DNA from: Kiritimatiellota bacterium
Lineage (GTDB): Bacteria > Verrucomicrobiota > Kiritimatiellia > Kiritimatiellales > Tichowtungiaceae
NCBI GenBank assembly: GCA_014381785.1
Contig: JACNKZ010000055.1
Coordinates: 36,937-100,936 of the forward strand
DNA: 64,000 nucleotides
Direction of reading: 5' to 3'
The notes under the pieces were generated by a model that saw nothing but the letters and a program-made list of their open reading frames with translations, was not told the origin of the DNA and searched no databases. The position numbers and the translations under genes are program-made. Shown here one piece after another: positions 40,543-49,762 of the stretch (position 1 is the stretch's first letter; each line of letters starts with the position of its first letter).

Positions 40543-42450
40543 CTAATTTTCTCTCTCGAAATAGGTGTAGCCGCGCATGCCGCTTTCGTAGGCGTCCATG
40601 ACGGCGCGGCGCTCTTTGGGCGTGATTTTACCGGTTTTCACGGCCATCTCAGCCATTGAGCGCATGCGCTGAATCATTTCTTTCGGCTCGTATTCCACAT
40701 AGCTGAGCACATCGGCCACGGAGTCGCCCTCGATCTCGCGGGCGTAGTGGATATGCCCGTCGGGGTCGATGCGGACGCTGACGACATTGGTGTCGCCGAG
40801 CAGATTGTGCAGGTCGCCGAGGGTTTCCTGATAAGCACCGACGAGGAAGACGCCGAGGGTATAGTCTTCATCATCTTTCAAGTCGTGCAGCGGCAAGGTT
40901 TTACGGACATCGCGCAGGTCAATGAAGCGGTCGATCTTGCCGTCGCAGTCGCAGGTGATGTCGGCCAGAATCGCCTCGTGGGTCGGTTGCTCATCAAGCC
41001 GGTGGATCGGCAAAATCGGGAAAAGTTGATCGATGGCCCAGGAGTCGGGTAACGACTGGAAGAGGCTGAAGTTGCCGTAATAGACATCGGCCAGCGCGCT
41101 GGTGAGATGCTCAAACTCATCCGGCACATAATCGAGATCGCGGATGAGCACGGCGATGCGGGTGAGGATATGCCAAAAAATTTGCCCGGCCAGCGCGCGT
41201 TCACGCAGCGTGATTCCGCCGCGCTTAAACAGCTCATGCGCCTCATCGCGATAATAGATGGCGTCGTGGTAGCACTCCTGGACGTTTTTGGAAGTCAATG
41301 ACCGGAAGGCCTCCATCAAATTCACCAGCAGTTCGTGTGAATCGTCCGGCAGGGTTTCCGGCAGGGCGTGGGTTTCGAAACGGCTGACGTCGAGCACGTT
41401 AAACAGCAGGATGGAATAGTAGGCAACGGTGGCGCGACCGGACTCGGTGATAATATCGGGATGAGGTGTTTCGGACTCATCGAGAATGCTCATAATTTCT
41501 TCGACGATGGCGGAGCAGTATTCGGCTGTGCCGTAGTTGCAGCTGCTGGTGAAGTCGGTGTGCGATCCGTCGTAGTCGACCGCCAGCCCGCCACCGAGGT
41601 CAAGCACGCCCATCGCGGCGCCCTCGTCCACCAGTCCGGCATAGATGCGGCAGCCCTCTTTGACCGCCTCACGGATGTCTCGGATGTTGGGGATCTGCGA
41701 GCCGAGGTGGTAGTGCAGTAATTTTATGCAATCGAGCATCTGCTCGTCCCGCAATCGGTCGAGGACATCCATCACCTGCGCGGTATTCAGGCCGAACACG
41801 CTGCGCTCGCCGCCGGACTCCGTCCAATGGCCGCTCGCCTGCGTGGAGAGCTTCATGCGCACACCGAGAAGCGGGCGCATGCCGAGCACCTTGGCGCGCT
41901 CAATGATCAGATCGAGCTCCGAGGGCATTTCGATTACAAACACGCAGCGGATGCCCATTTTGAGCGCGTAAAGGCCGAGATCGACAAACTCCTCATCCTT
42001 ATAGCCGTTACAGACCAGGTAAGCTTCCGGGTCTTTCAAAAATGACATTGCGGCAATCAGCTCGGCTTTACTGCCGCACTCCAGGCCGTGGTGATAGTTT
42101 GCACCGAAATTACAAATCTCCTCGACCACCTGCTGCTGCTGATTGACTTTGATCGGATAAACCCCGCGGTAATTGCCGCGGTAGCCGTAGTCGCGGATCG
42201 CCGTTCCAAAGCTCTCGTGAAGACTCTTGATACGCGCATCGAGAATGTCGCTGAGGCGAACCAATACCGGCAGGTCGAACCCGCGCTCCTGAATGCCCCG
42301 GGCGACTTCATACAAACTGACCGATACGCCGCCGTTGCCGGCGGGATGCACTACCACCTCGCCCTTTTCGGAAATACTGAAATAGCCTGCGCCCCAGCGC
42401 TCTACGCCGTAAAGATCCGTCGCCTGCTCTGTGGTCCATTGTTCCGCCAT
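40543..42450 (-). CDS. speA: Biosynthetic arginine decarboxylase
   Basis: 635 residues, fold-III PLP enzyme converting arginine to agmatine, the first step to putrescine. YPIKVNQQQQVVEEI contains the PLP Lys, LDLGGGLAVDYDGS and ITESGRA bind phosphate, and the C-terminus has the usual helical domain. AGGAG lies seven bases before ATG 42450 (MAEQW), which decides the start over ATG 42456. No agmatinase or agmatine deiminase is in the window, so the next step must be encoded elsewhere. Confidence 0.96.
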   Translation of the reverse strand: MAEQWTTEQATDLYGVERWGAGYFSISEKGEVVVHPAGNGGVSVSLYEVARGIQERGFDLPVLVRLSDILDARIKSLHESFGTAIRDYGYRGNYRGVYPIKVNQQQQVVEEICNFGANYHHGLECGSKAELIAAMSFLKDPEAYLVCNGYKDEEFVDLGLYALKMGIRCVFVIEMPSELDLIIERAKVLGMRPLLGVRMKLSTQASGHWTESGGERSVFGLNTAQVMDVLDRLRDEQMLDCIKLLHYHLGSQIPNIRDIREAVKEGCRIYAGLVDEGAAMGVLDLGGGLAVDYDGSHTDFTSSCNYGTAEYCSAIVEEIMSILDESETPHPDIITESGRATVAYYSILLFNVLDVSRFETHALPETLPDDSHELLVNLMEAFRSLTSKNVQECYHDAIYYRDEAHELFKRGGITLRERALAGQIFWHILTRIAVLIRDLDYVPDEFEHLTSALADVYYGNFSLFQSLPDSWAIDQLFPILPIHRLDEQPTHEAILADITCDCDGKIDRFIDLRDVRKTLPLHDLKDDEDYTLGVFLVGAYQETLGDLHNLLGDTNVVSVRIDPDGHIHYAREIEGDSVADVLSYVEYEPKEMIQRMRSMAEMAVKTGKITPKERRAVMDAYESGMRGYTYFEREN

Positions 42451-42520
42451 GTGCATTCTCCTGAAGATTGAAAAAGTGAGACGGTTTTACGCCCCGAGCC
42501 CCCGCTTGGAAAGCGCATTT

Positions 42521-42566
42521 TTCCAACCATTGGAAAACAAAAAGGCTGATCTTCCAAACCTTGGAA
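42521..42566. repeat. Intergenic pair of perfect TTCCAA palindromes
   Basis: TTCCAA-CCA-TTGGAA (42521) and TTCCAA-ACC-TTGGAA (42552), 31 bp apart and in the same sense (NCM), between hppA and speA. Nearby CGCTTGGAAAGCG (about 42504) may be a further half-site. Confidence 0.85.
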
Positions 42567-42597
42567 AACCGGCCTTGGGTATAAACGTCGCGGACGT

Positions 42598-44895
42598 TTA
42601 CTTGGTGGCGATGTGGAGCCACTCCTGAACGATGGGCGAGAACTTCACAACAACCGGCGTAAAGACCACGCTGACCATCGTCATCAGCTTGATGAGAATG
42701 TTGAGCGACGGGCCGGAAGTGTCTTTGCAGGGATCCCCAACCGTATCGCCCACCACTGCGGCTTTATGGGCATCAGAACCTTTTCCGCCGTGCGCGCCGT
42801 TCTCGACATATTTCTTGGCGTTATCCCAAGCCCCGCCCGCATTGTTGAGCATAGTGGCCAAAACGAAGCCCGTGGTGAGTCCGCCGGCCAGCAGACCCAT
42901 CACACCCGGCACGCCGAGTACAAGTCCGGTCGCAACCGGAACGATGATGGCGAGCAGTGAGGGAACGAGCATTTCGCGCTGCGCGCCCTGAGTGGAGATC
43001 GCCACACAGGCGGCGTAGTCCGGCTTGCCGGTGCCTTCCATGATGCCGGGGATTTCGCGGAACTGACGGCGAACTTCTTCCACCATCGCGCCCGCGGCGC
43101 GGCCGACGGCTTTCATGGTCATGGCGCAGAAGACAAAGGCCATCATGCCGCCGAGGAACAGTCCGCACAGCAGAAGCGGGTTCATGATGTGCAGGTCGAA
43201 GGCGTCCACAAAATCGATGATGCGGGCGTGTTCGGCGGCATACTTGGTGAAGCCGAGGAATTCTCCGCTTTCGCCGGCGAGTTTGCCGATCCAGATTTTG
43301 ACCTCTTCGATGTAGGCGGCAAGCAGCGCCATGGCGGTCAGCGCGGCGGAACCGATGGCGAAGCCTTTGCCGGTGGCGGCGGTGGTGTTGCCGAGCGAGT
43401 CGAGCGCATCGGTGCGCTCGCGCACTTCCGGCGGAAGATGCGCCATTTCCGCATTACCGCCGGCGTTGTCGGCGATGGGGCCGTACGCGTCGGTGGCGAG
43501 GGTGATGCCGAGCGTAGCGAGCATCCCGACGGCGGCAAAGCCGATGCCGTAAAGGCCCATGGACATATCGGAGAAGCCGCCGGCGAAGCCGAAGGCGCAG
43601 ATGATGCCAATGACGATGGTGATGACCGGGATCCCGGCGGAGTACATGCCGGTGGCGAGACCATCAATAATGGTGGTCGCCGGCCCCATGACCGCCTGTT
43701 CAGCGATCCCTTTGGTCGGCTTGAACTCAGCCGAAGTATAATACTCGGTGGCCTGTCCGATGATCACCCCGGCAACCAGACCGGAAATGACGGACAGCAC
43801 AATGCCGCCGGAAATCATGTCGAGCTGCCACATGCCGACGAGTGCCAGCACGATGAGAACGGAGCTGCCGAGCGTACCGGTGAGAAGTGCACGCAAAAGG
43901 TTCTTCTGGGTGGCCCCGTCTTTACAGCGAACCATAAACATACCGACGATCGAAAGCAGGGTTCCGATGCCGGCCACAACCATCGGCGCGGTCACCAGAC
44001 CGGCGGCATCCGCGGCGGTGCCGGTTCCGGTCATCACCTGATGCGCGCCAACGGCGGCCCCGAGGGCGGCTGTAGCGAGAATAGAGCCGCAGTAAGATTC
44101 ATAGAGGTCGGCGCCCATGCCAGCCACGTCCCCGACGTTGTCCCCGACGTTGTCGGCGATGGTGGCGGGGTTGCGCGGGTCGTCTTCCGGAATTCCGGCT
44201 TCGACTTTACCAACGAGGTCGGCGCCGACGTCCGCGGCCTTGGTGTAGATACCACCGCCGACACGGGCGAACAGCGCCTGAGTGGAAGCCCCCATTCCGA
44301 AGGTGATCATGGTGGTGGTCATGTGGACCAATTTCTCAGCCACGGTACATCCGGCCGGGACCATTTCCATACCCAGGAACGTCCAGCCTTCCAGCATATT
44401 GGCAGAGGTGTAAACCACTTTATCGAGAACCCAGTACCAGATGCAGATGTCGAGCAGGCCGAAGCCGACCACAACCAGACCCATGACCGCGCCGGAACGG
44501 AAGGCGACCTGCAGGCCGCGGTTAAGGCTTTCGGAGCAGCCCTGCGCGGTCCGCGAGGAGGCGGCGGTGGCGGTTTTCATGCCGATGAATCCGCAGAGCC
44601 CGGAGAAAAACCCGCCGGTCAGGAAGGCGATCGGCACAAAGGGGTTCTGGATCCCAGCCAGAGCAAGCCCTGACAAAATGATCAACAGGACAAGGAAAAC
44701 GAGCGCGACCACTTTGTACTGGCGCATGAGGTAGGCCATGGCGCCTTCGCGGACGTGGCCGGCGATTTCGATCATGGTGGCGTTCCCTTCAGAAGCCCCC
44801 ATCATCTTTTTATAGAAATATACGGCAAAAATAAGCGCCAGAATCGACGCAATCGGAGCCACCCACCAAATACCCGGAATCACTGAACTTTCCAT
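42598..44895 (-). CDS. hppA: Membrane-bound ion-pumping pyrophosphatase
   Basis: 765 residues with about 16 membrane helices. It couples PPi hydrolysis to H+ or Na+ export. The catalytic motif DVGADLVGKVEAGIPEDD is followed by DNVGDNVGDVAGMGADLYE, and the C-terminal GDTVGDPCKDTSGP is the second acidic motif. GNTTAATGKG has Ala where potassium-independent enzymes have Lys, pointing to the K+-dependent class. Whether it pumps Na+ or H+ cannot be told by eye. No palindrome copy was noticed inside it. Confidence 0.97.
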   Translation of the reverse strand: MESSVIPGIWWVAPIASILALIFAVYFYKKMMGASEGNATMIEIAGHVREGAMAYLMRQYKVVALVFLVLLIILSGLALAGIQNPFVPIAFLTGGFFSGLCGFIGMKTATAASSRTAQGCSESLNRGLQVAFRSGAVMGLVVVGFGLLDICIWYWVLDKVVYTSANMLEGWTFLGMEMVPAGCTVAEKLVHMTTTMITFGMGASTQALFARVGGGIYTKAADVGADLVGKVEAGIPEDDPRNPATIADNVGDNVGDVAGMGADLYESYCGSILATAALGAAVGAHQVMTGTGTAADAAGLVTAPMVVAGIGTLLSIVGMFMVRCKDGATQKNLLRALLTGTLGSSVLIVLALVGMWQLDMISGGIVLSVISGLVAGVIIGQATEYYTSAEFKPTKGIAEQAVMGPATTIIDGLATGMYSAGIPVITIVIGIICAFGFAGGFSDMSMGLYGIGFAAVGMLATLGITLATDAYGPIADNAGGNAEMAHLPPEVRERTDALDSLGNTTAATGKGFAIGSAALTAMALLAAYIEEVKIWIGKLAGESGEFLGFTKYAAEHARIIDFVDAFDLHIMNPLLLCGLFLGGMMAFVFCAMTMKAVGRAAGAMVEEVRRQFREIPGIMEGTGKPDYAACVAISTQGAQREMLVPSLLAIIVPVATGLVLGVPGVMGLLAGGLTTGFVLATMLNNAGGAWDNAKKYVENGAHGGKGSDAHKAAVVGDTVGDPCKDTSGPSLNILIKLMTMVSVVFTPVVVKFSPIVQEWLHIATK

Positions 44896-45010
44896 CTTCT
44901 TTCCCTTTCATCCACAAGACGCGTTTCCCAAATTTTAAATTGTCGGCATTGTTACATTACGAAAGGGGAAAGAAAGAGGCAAGCGGGTACTTTGTGCAAA
45001 TAAATTTGCG

Positions 45011-45712
45011 CTATGTGCGCAACAGGGTCCGCACGCTCTCCGGAGCACTTTCCAGACTCGGGAAAATTTCGAGCTCGCGCTTGCAGACAGTGGAAAAGTT
45101 GGCGAGCAGACGGTCGCGGACGGCGTCCATCGGCGGGCATTTTTCGCCCAGAACCGTCTGCATGGAGGCAACGGGCTGGCCGACCAGTCCGCAGGGGACG
45201 ATGGTCTGGAAGCCGGAGAGGTCGAGGCTGACGTTAAAGCTCATGCCATGGAAGGCGACCCAGCGCTTGAGGCGGAAGCCGATGGCGGCCAGCTTGCCCT
45301 GCTCCGTCCAGGCTCCGTTTTTGCCTTCGACACGAAACCCTGCGATGCCGAAATCGGAAAGTGTGCGCAGGGCGACCTCTTCGAGGTTCCAAAGGTATCC
45401 GTGGGAGTCGGCCTCGGAGCCGCCGAGGTAGATGATGGGATAGAGCACCCACTGGCCGGGAGCGTGATAGGTGACGTCCCCTCCCCGTTCGGCGTGAAAG
45501 ACCTCGATGCCGAGCGTTTTGTACTCTTCAGCTGTTTTGAGCAGGTAGTTGTCGCGCCCGCGGTTGCCGAGCGTGACGGTCGGGGTATGCTGAAGAATCA
45601 GGACAGTGTCGGGAATTTCGTCGTTCTGCCGCGCTTTGAGCAGGCGGTGCTGCAGATCAAGCCCCTGCTGATAGGGAACCGGCTCATCAAACTGTATGGC
45701 CAGAGCGTTCAT
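45011..45712 (-). CDS. lipB: Octanoyltransferase LipB
   Basis: 233 residues. RGGDVTYHAPGQ is the family signature, GKLAAIGFRLKRW holds the active-site Lys and IVPCGLVG the acyl-accepting Cys. It moves octanoate from acyl carrier protein to apo-lipoyl domains. The neighbouring gcvH encodes such a substrate domain, so the two are linked in function. A weak palindrome relict (45050) encodes FPSLE near the C-terminus. Confidence 0.95.
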   Translation of the reverse strand: MNALAIQFDEPVPYQQGLDLQHRLLKARQNDEIPDTVLILQHTPTVTLGNRGRDNYLLKTAEEYKTLGIEVFHAERGGDVTYHAPGQWVLYPIIYLGGSEADSHGYLWNLEEVALRTLSDFGIAGFRVEGKNGAWTEQGKLAAIGFRLKRWVAFHGMSFNVSLDLSGFQTIVPCGLVGQPVASMQTVLGEKCPPMDAVRDRLLANFSTVCKRELEIFPSLESAPESVRTLLRT

Positions 45713-45714
45713 GA

Positions 45715-45742
45715 TAAAAAGAAAGGGCAGTTTTCACTGCCC
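45715..45742 (-). terminator. Possible terminator between gcvH and lipB
   Basis: On the minus strand GGGCAG-TGAAAA-CTGCCC is followed by TTTCTTTTT. It lies past the gcvH stop and directly before the lipB start, so it may end gcvH transcription or attenuate lipB. Confidence 0.55.
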
Positions 45743-45770
45743 CCTGATTTCTGAGTTCTGATCTCTGTTC

Positions 45771-46151
45771 TTATTCCTCGCACATGTCGTCGTATTCTTC
45801 CGCGCTGAAAAGATCGTCAACATCCTCTTCTTTGACAAATTTGATTTTGAAGAGCCAGCCCTCTTCGTAGGGGCTGTTGTTGATCAGCTCGGGTTCATCA
45901 TCAAGCGCCTCGTTCACTTCGATAATTTCGCCGGCGATCGGGGCGTAGATATCGGAAGCGGCCTTGACGGATTCGAGCACGGCGACTTCATCGCCGGCCT
46001 CGACGATGCGTCCAACTTCGGGAAGCTCAACGAAGGTGAGGTCGGAAAGCTGGTTCTGCGCGAAATCGGTGATGCCGACGGTCGCGGTGTGATCATCAAT
46101 GCTAAGCCATTCATGTGTTTTCGCGTAATAGAGATCCTGGGGTGCTGCCAT
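45771..46151 (-). CDS. gcvH: Glycine cleavage system H protein
   Basis: 126 residues, the usual GcvH length. The lipoyl domain shows THEWLS, then VLESVKAASDIYAP with the lipoylated Lys, and PYEEGWLFKIK. It shuttles the aminomethyl arm between P, T and L proteins. GAGGAG precedes ATG 46151. No gcvP or gcvT is nearby. Confidence 0.96.
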   Translation of the reverse strand: MAAPQDLYYAKTHEWLSIDDHTATVGITDFAQNQLSDLTFVELPEVGRIVEAGDEVAVLESVKAASDIYAPIAGEIIEVNEALDDEPELINNSPYEEGWLFKIKFVKEEDVDDLFSAEEYDDMCEE

Positions 46152-46182
46152 AATTTTTCTCCTCAACTAACCATCTAAATTC

Positions 46183-46256
46183 TGGAGGCGTGAAGCGGAA
46201 TTGAACCGCTGTAACAGGTTTTGCAGACCCGTGCCTAACCACTCGGCCATCACGCC
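46183..46256 (-). tRNA. tRNA-Cys (GCA)
   Basis: Minus strand. Acceptor stem GGCGTGA pairs with TCACGCC. The D arm, an anticodon arm with GCA in CTGCAAA, and a TTCAATTC T loop are all visible. U is the discriminator, as expected for tRNA-Cys, and CCA is encoded. It lies in the space between gcvH and panC. Confidence 0.95.
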
Positions 46257-46324
46257 CTCTCGAAAGGCAAAACAATGTAGTCGGCCAAAAAATTGTTTAA
46301 AGCAAAAATTTGTAAAATCGTCAT

Positions 46325-47188
46325 TTATTTTGAGAGCACGGCGTTATCGATCAGCCGCGCGCCGGAAAACTTCACCGCCAAGGCAATCAGAGAGGGCTTC
46401 ACGTCTCCGGCGTGACGGGTTTCCAATGGTTGGAAATTCTGAAGCGACTCATCATCGACGATCTCAATGTAGTCTACCGTGCCGGATGTTTTTTCGATCA
46501 CCTCACGAACCGCGGCCTTCAAAACAGCGGCATCGCGCTCGCCGGCGGCAAACAGGCTCTTCGCTTTTTCCAAACCTTGGAAAAGGCAGACCGCTTCGGC
46601 GCGCTCTTCCGGTGAGAGGTGCTTGTTGCGCGAGCTCATGGCGAGGCCATCGGCCTCGCGGACCGTTGGGCCGGACACGATGTCGACCGGGATATTCAGG
46701 TCGCGCACCATACGACGCAACACACGCAGCTGTTGGGCGTCTTTTTCGCCCAGCACCATGAAATCCGGCAGCACGATGTTGAGCAGCTTGGTGACAACCG
46801 TGCAGACGCCGCGGAAGTGACCGGGCCGGGCCGCGCCGCAAAGCATGCCGGAGAGCGAATCCTCATCCACCCAGATGCTGTGACCCTCAAGATACATCGT
46901 TTCAGGCGTCGGATAAAAAAGCAGATCCACACCGGTTTCGCGGCAGAGCGCTTCGTCGCTGTCGAAGTCGCGCGGATAGGCATCAAGATCTTCATTCGGT
47001 CCGAACTGAGTTGGGTTCACAAAAATGCTGGCGACGAGCACATCGCAGCGCCCCCGGGCGAGGCGCATCAACGACAGATGCCCTTCATGCAGAAAGCCCA
47101 TGGTCGGCACAAAGCCAATAGTTTTCCCCTCACGGCGCAACGTCTGTGCCGCAGCCTGCATTTCAGCGGGAGTGGTAATGATTTTCAT
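46325..47188 (-). CDS. panC: Pantothenate synthetase
   Basis: 287 residues. GFVPTMGFLHEGHLSLM is the ATP-binding HxGH region and MSSRNKHLSPEER the KMSKS-like motif. It joins pantoate and beta-alanine. panB lies 2.6 kb away, with the metalloprotease gene between. Palindromes encode FQGLEK (46568) and FQPLE (46421), 147 bp or 14 helical turns apart. Confidence 0.97.
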   Translation of the reverse strand: MKIITTPAEMQAAAQTLRREGKTIGFVPTMGFLHEGHLSLMRLARGRCDVLVASIFVNPTQFGPNEDLDAYPRDFDSDEALCRETGVDLLFYPTPETMYLEGHSIWVDEDSLSGMLCGAARPGHFRGVCTVVTKLLNIVLPDFMVLGEKDAQQLRVLRRMVRDLNIPVDIVSGPTVREADGLAMSSRNKHLSPEERAEAVCLFQGLEKAKSLFAAGERDAAVLKAAVREVIEKTSGTVDYIEIVDDESLQNFQPLETRHAGDVKPSLIALAVKFSGARLIDNAVLSK

Positions 47189-47190
47189 AC

Positions 47191-49713
47191 TTAGTCAGCC
47201 AATTTTACATCAACCTGATAAAAACTCTCAGAGCGGTTGACTGTATCGGTCCAGCTCGACTGAGGCCAGAGGATATTGGTTTCCAAGGGCTGGAAGCTTT
47301 CCAGCAGATTGGTGGTTCCGAATACGGAATAAACGCGCCCGGAGGTTGCGTTCCACTGAACAACAAATCCTGTTTCGTTGGTCAGCGAGGCCTCGAAAAA
47401 CGACGCAGGATTGGTCGGGTTGATGCCGGCGATGTACGCCTCCATGACTGTATTCACCCCATTGGATGCCACGGCGTCCGGGTTTGCATTCGTTTCACCG
47501 CCGAAATACAGCAACTCCCAGTCGTTCGGCAGGCCATCCAGATCCACATCGGGCTCCAGAACTCCGGTGATCGAAACGGAATCGATTGCCATATCACTCC
47601 AGGCATACGCGCCAACAATCCCTCGAAACCGGACCTTAACGCCGGTTTTCCCGGCAAATGCGCCTAAATCAACCGTTGCATCGGACCACGCTTCCGTTTC
47701 ACTGGTGTGCTGCTCGCCGATCCGCTTCCAGACATTGTCGTGCCACATTCCATCGTACACATCGACCGAGAGGGATCCCATATCCACGCCATACATGTGA
47801 TATTTAAACTCCAGCGAAGCGGACTGAAAACGGGAAAAGTCAAACACCCGTTCAATTTCAGCAATCCGGTGGCAATAATTTCCATTCGCCTCTGTAAAAA
47901 GAAAATAGGTGCTGTCTGCACCGTCGGCAGGGCCTGTCTCCGTGATCGGAGTATAGCTGTCACGCGTCCAGTTCATGTCGTCTGAGGCGCTTTGGGCCCA
48001 TCCGTCAAACCCGCTCTCAAACGACGCCGTAACGGGCGGTTCCACACTGGGATCCACATCAACGGCTCCCAGCGAACCATTCAGAACATACTGCCCAAGG
48101 CTGCCATACGAGGTATAGCCGGTCGGCGGGCTGGACAACGGCGACCCGACACCGGTCGGCAGCAGGTGCAAATAATAGGTCCCGGGAGACAGCTCCGTAA
48201 CAATACGGGCTGACACTTCCAGCTCATAATTATTCGACACAATCAGCGCATCCGCCGCATCGCGAAGCTCGAGTAAAACATCCAGATTGGCGCCGCGGGT
48301 GTTGTCCGTATTGAGCCGCAAGGTTCTGGCATCCACCTCCAGCAGACAGTTCGATGAAACAACCAGCGAAAACACATCCGGGTCATCTGTTTGTTCAACG
48401 CGCCCGGTTACGGAGAAAGTGCTGTTACTATCCAGCACCAAAGAGAACGCCGTCCCGGCGGAATCGCCGTAATCGTCTGCGATGTACCCGAGCTTCCCTG
48501 AAATGACCACCAAATCATCTTCGTTCGTGTTGTTTGCGCGGTAGTATTCGCCCTTGCTCCACTGGCTGACATTTTCATCGTAGGCGGTCCCCATAATGGC
48601 ACCCCAGCTCATGGACCCGTTCTGGTGACCATCGTAATAGCCGTCAATCGTAGTGCCGCCTGCATCTGTCAATCCGTCGTGAGAAAGACCCAGGTTGTGC
48701 CCCAGCTCATGGGAAATGACTTCAGCAATGTCCGCGGCATTGCCGTAATCAAGAATCCAGGCGGGCGAATAGCATGCGTGCGGAGAATTATAAGAATAAT
48801 TATTCAAACCAAACACATCGAGATAGGCAATGCCGGCATATCCGTCATGCGGACAGGCGATGCCATTCGTATCAATCGTTCCGGTAATCAATGCGTGCCC
48901 CGTATATTTGCTCCATGCCGCGGGTTGCTCGGTCGTCACATCCACATCAAATGACGCATAATCCTCCGAAACCCTCAGCCAGGTTTCATAAATGATCTGC
49001 TGCTCTGCAACGCTGAACTCGGTATAGTCATCGTCCGTATCGTACGGATAACAATACCAGGTATCCGGCATCGCATAATTGGTATTCACATTCCACGCTG
49101 TGCCAGAGACATCGTGCCCGTTGAAATCAAGAAACAGCACCCGGGCGCTACCCGCCCGACTATGAAAAACCGGAGGAAAGGAAACGGGAACCGGAGCATC
49201 AAAAATCGGAGAGGAGGACAAAAAGGTTGAGGTGCCGAGACTTGGCTCAGCCCCTGAAGCGATGCTCTCTTTCTCCAGCTTACAGACATAATAAATCATT
49301 CCCTGTGCATCAACACGAATGGACTCAATGTCGTTAAGCAACTGAGGAGCCCTTCTGATCTTGTCCAACACATCCTTTTGTATATCAGCCGGCAAACGCT
49401 GAACCTGATTTCTGAACTCTCCATCGGGAATGTCCTCAAGTGTGATCACGCGCTCGATCCGCTGAATGTTGGCATCCTCACTGTTTGAAATCAAAGCGGT
49501 TGCGGAGGATTCAGGTGCAGTGTTTGTGAAGGAAACGGAATTAGAGAAAAGGCCGCCGCCCGTCGGCAGCATATTTGTTGGAAATTCCCGGGGAATAAAG
49601 CCCGGAACCTCCTCGGGAGACGGCGCAATATCCCGCACGGAAACCAACTGCAGAACAAGCAGTCCGCCAACCAGAAGGGACAAGATAAACAGGATAGTTT
49701 TGAAAATTCGCAT
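47191..49713 (-). CDS. Secreted zinc metalloprotease (metzincin-like)
   Basis: 840 residues. An N-terminal hydrophobic segment (about 6-26) is a signal or anchor. The catalytic motif SHELGHNLGLSH near residue 333 is the HExxHxxGxxH signature of metzincins (M12B-like). Later regions contain a pre-peptidase-type beta domain (about 410-520) and a jelly-roll-like region (about 550-700). The C-terminal 110 residues have DVDLDGLPNDWELLYFGG and NPTNPASFF, followed by a beta module (GRVYSVFGTTNL), as in the CotH protein. A palindrome variant (47281) encodes FQPLE in that module. Confidence 0.88.
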   Translation of the reverse strand: MRIFKTILFILSLLVGGLLVLQLVSVRDIAPSPEEVPGFIPREFPTNMLPTGGGLFSNSVSFTNTAPESSATALISNSEDANIQRIERVITLEDIPDGEFRNQVQRLPADIQKDVLDKIRRAPQLLNDIESIRVDAQGMIYYVCKLEKESIASGAEPSLGTSTFLSSSPIFDAPVPVSFPPVFHSRAGSARVLFLDFNGHDVSGTAWNVNTNYAMPDTWYCYPYDTDDDYTEFSVAEQQIIYETWLRVSEDYASFDVDVTTEQPAAWSKYTGHALITGTIDTNGIACPHDGYAGIAYLDVFGLNNYSYNSPHACYSPAWILDYGNAADIAEVISHELGHNLGLSHDGLTDAGGTTIDGYYDGHQNGSMSWGAIMGTAYDENVSQWSKGEYYRANNTNEDDLVVISGKLGYIADDYGDSAGTAFSLVLDSNSTFSVTGRVEQTDDPDVFSLVVSSNCLLEVDARTLRLNTDNTRGANLDVLLELRDAADALIVSNNYELEVSARIVTELSPGTYYLHLLPTGVGSPLSSPPTGYTSYGSLGQYVLNGSLGAVDVDPSVEPPVTASFESGFDGWAQSASDDMNWTRDSYTPITETGPADGADSTYFLFTEANGNYCHRIAEIERVFDFSRFQSASLEFKYHMYGVDMGSLSVDVYDGMWHDNVWKRIGEQHTSETEAWSDATVDLGAFAGKTGVKVRFRGIVGAYAWSDMAIDSVSITGVLEPDVDLDGLPNDWELLYFGGETNANPDAVASNGVNTVMEAYIAGINPTNPASFFEASLTNETGFVVQWNATSGRVYSVFGTTNLLESFQPLETNILWPQSSWTDTVNRSESFYQVDVKLAD

Positions 49714-49762
49714 GGGTTTACCAACTCCCTAATACTAGCAAAATCCATGCCTTTCGGCAGGT

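Noticed and set aside
42521-42566. Paired palindromes after hppA as a terminator
   Set aside because: The 6-bp AT-containing arms make weak hairpins and the same motif lies inside genes, so termination is not its general role.
43189-44673. Frame of 494 residues opposite hppA
   Set aside because: Low-complexity Gly/Asp/His composition typical of an antisense shadow of a GC-rich gene.
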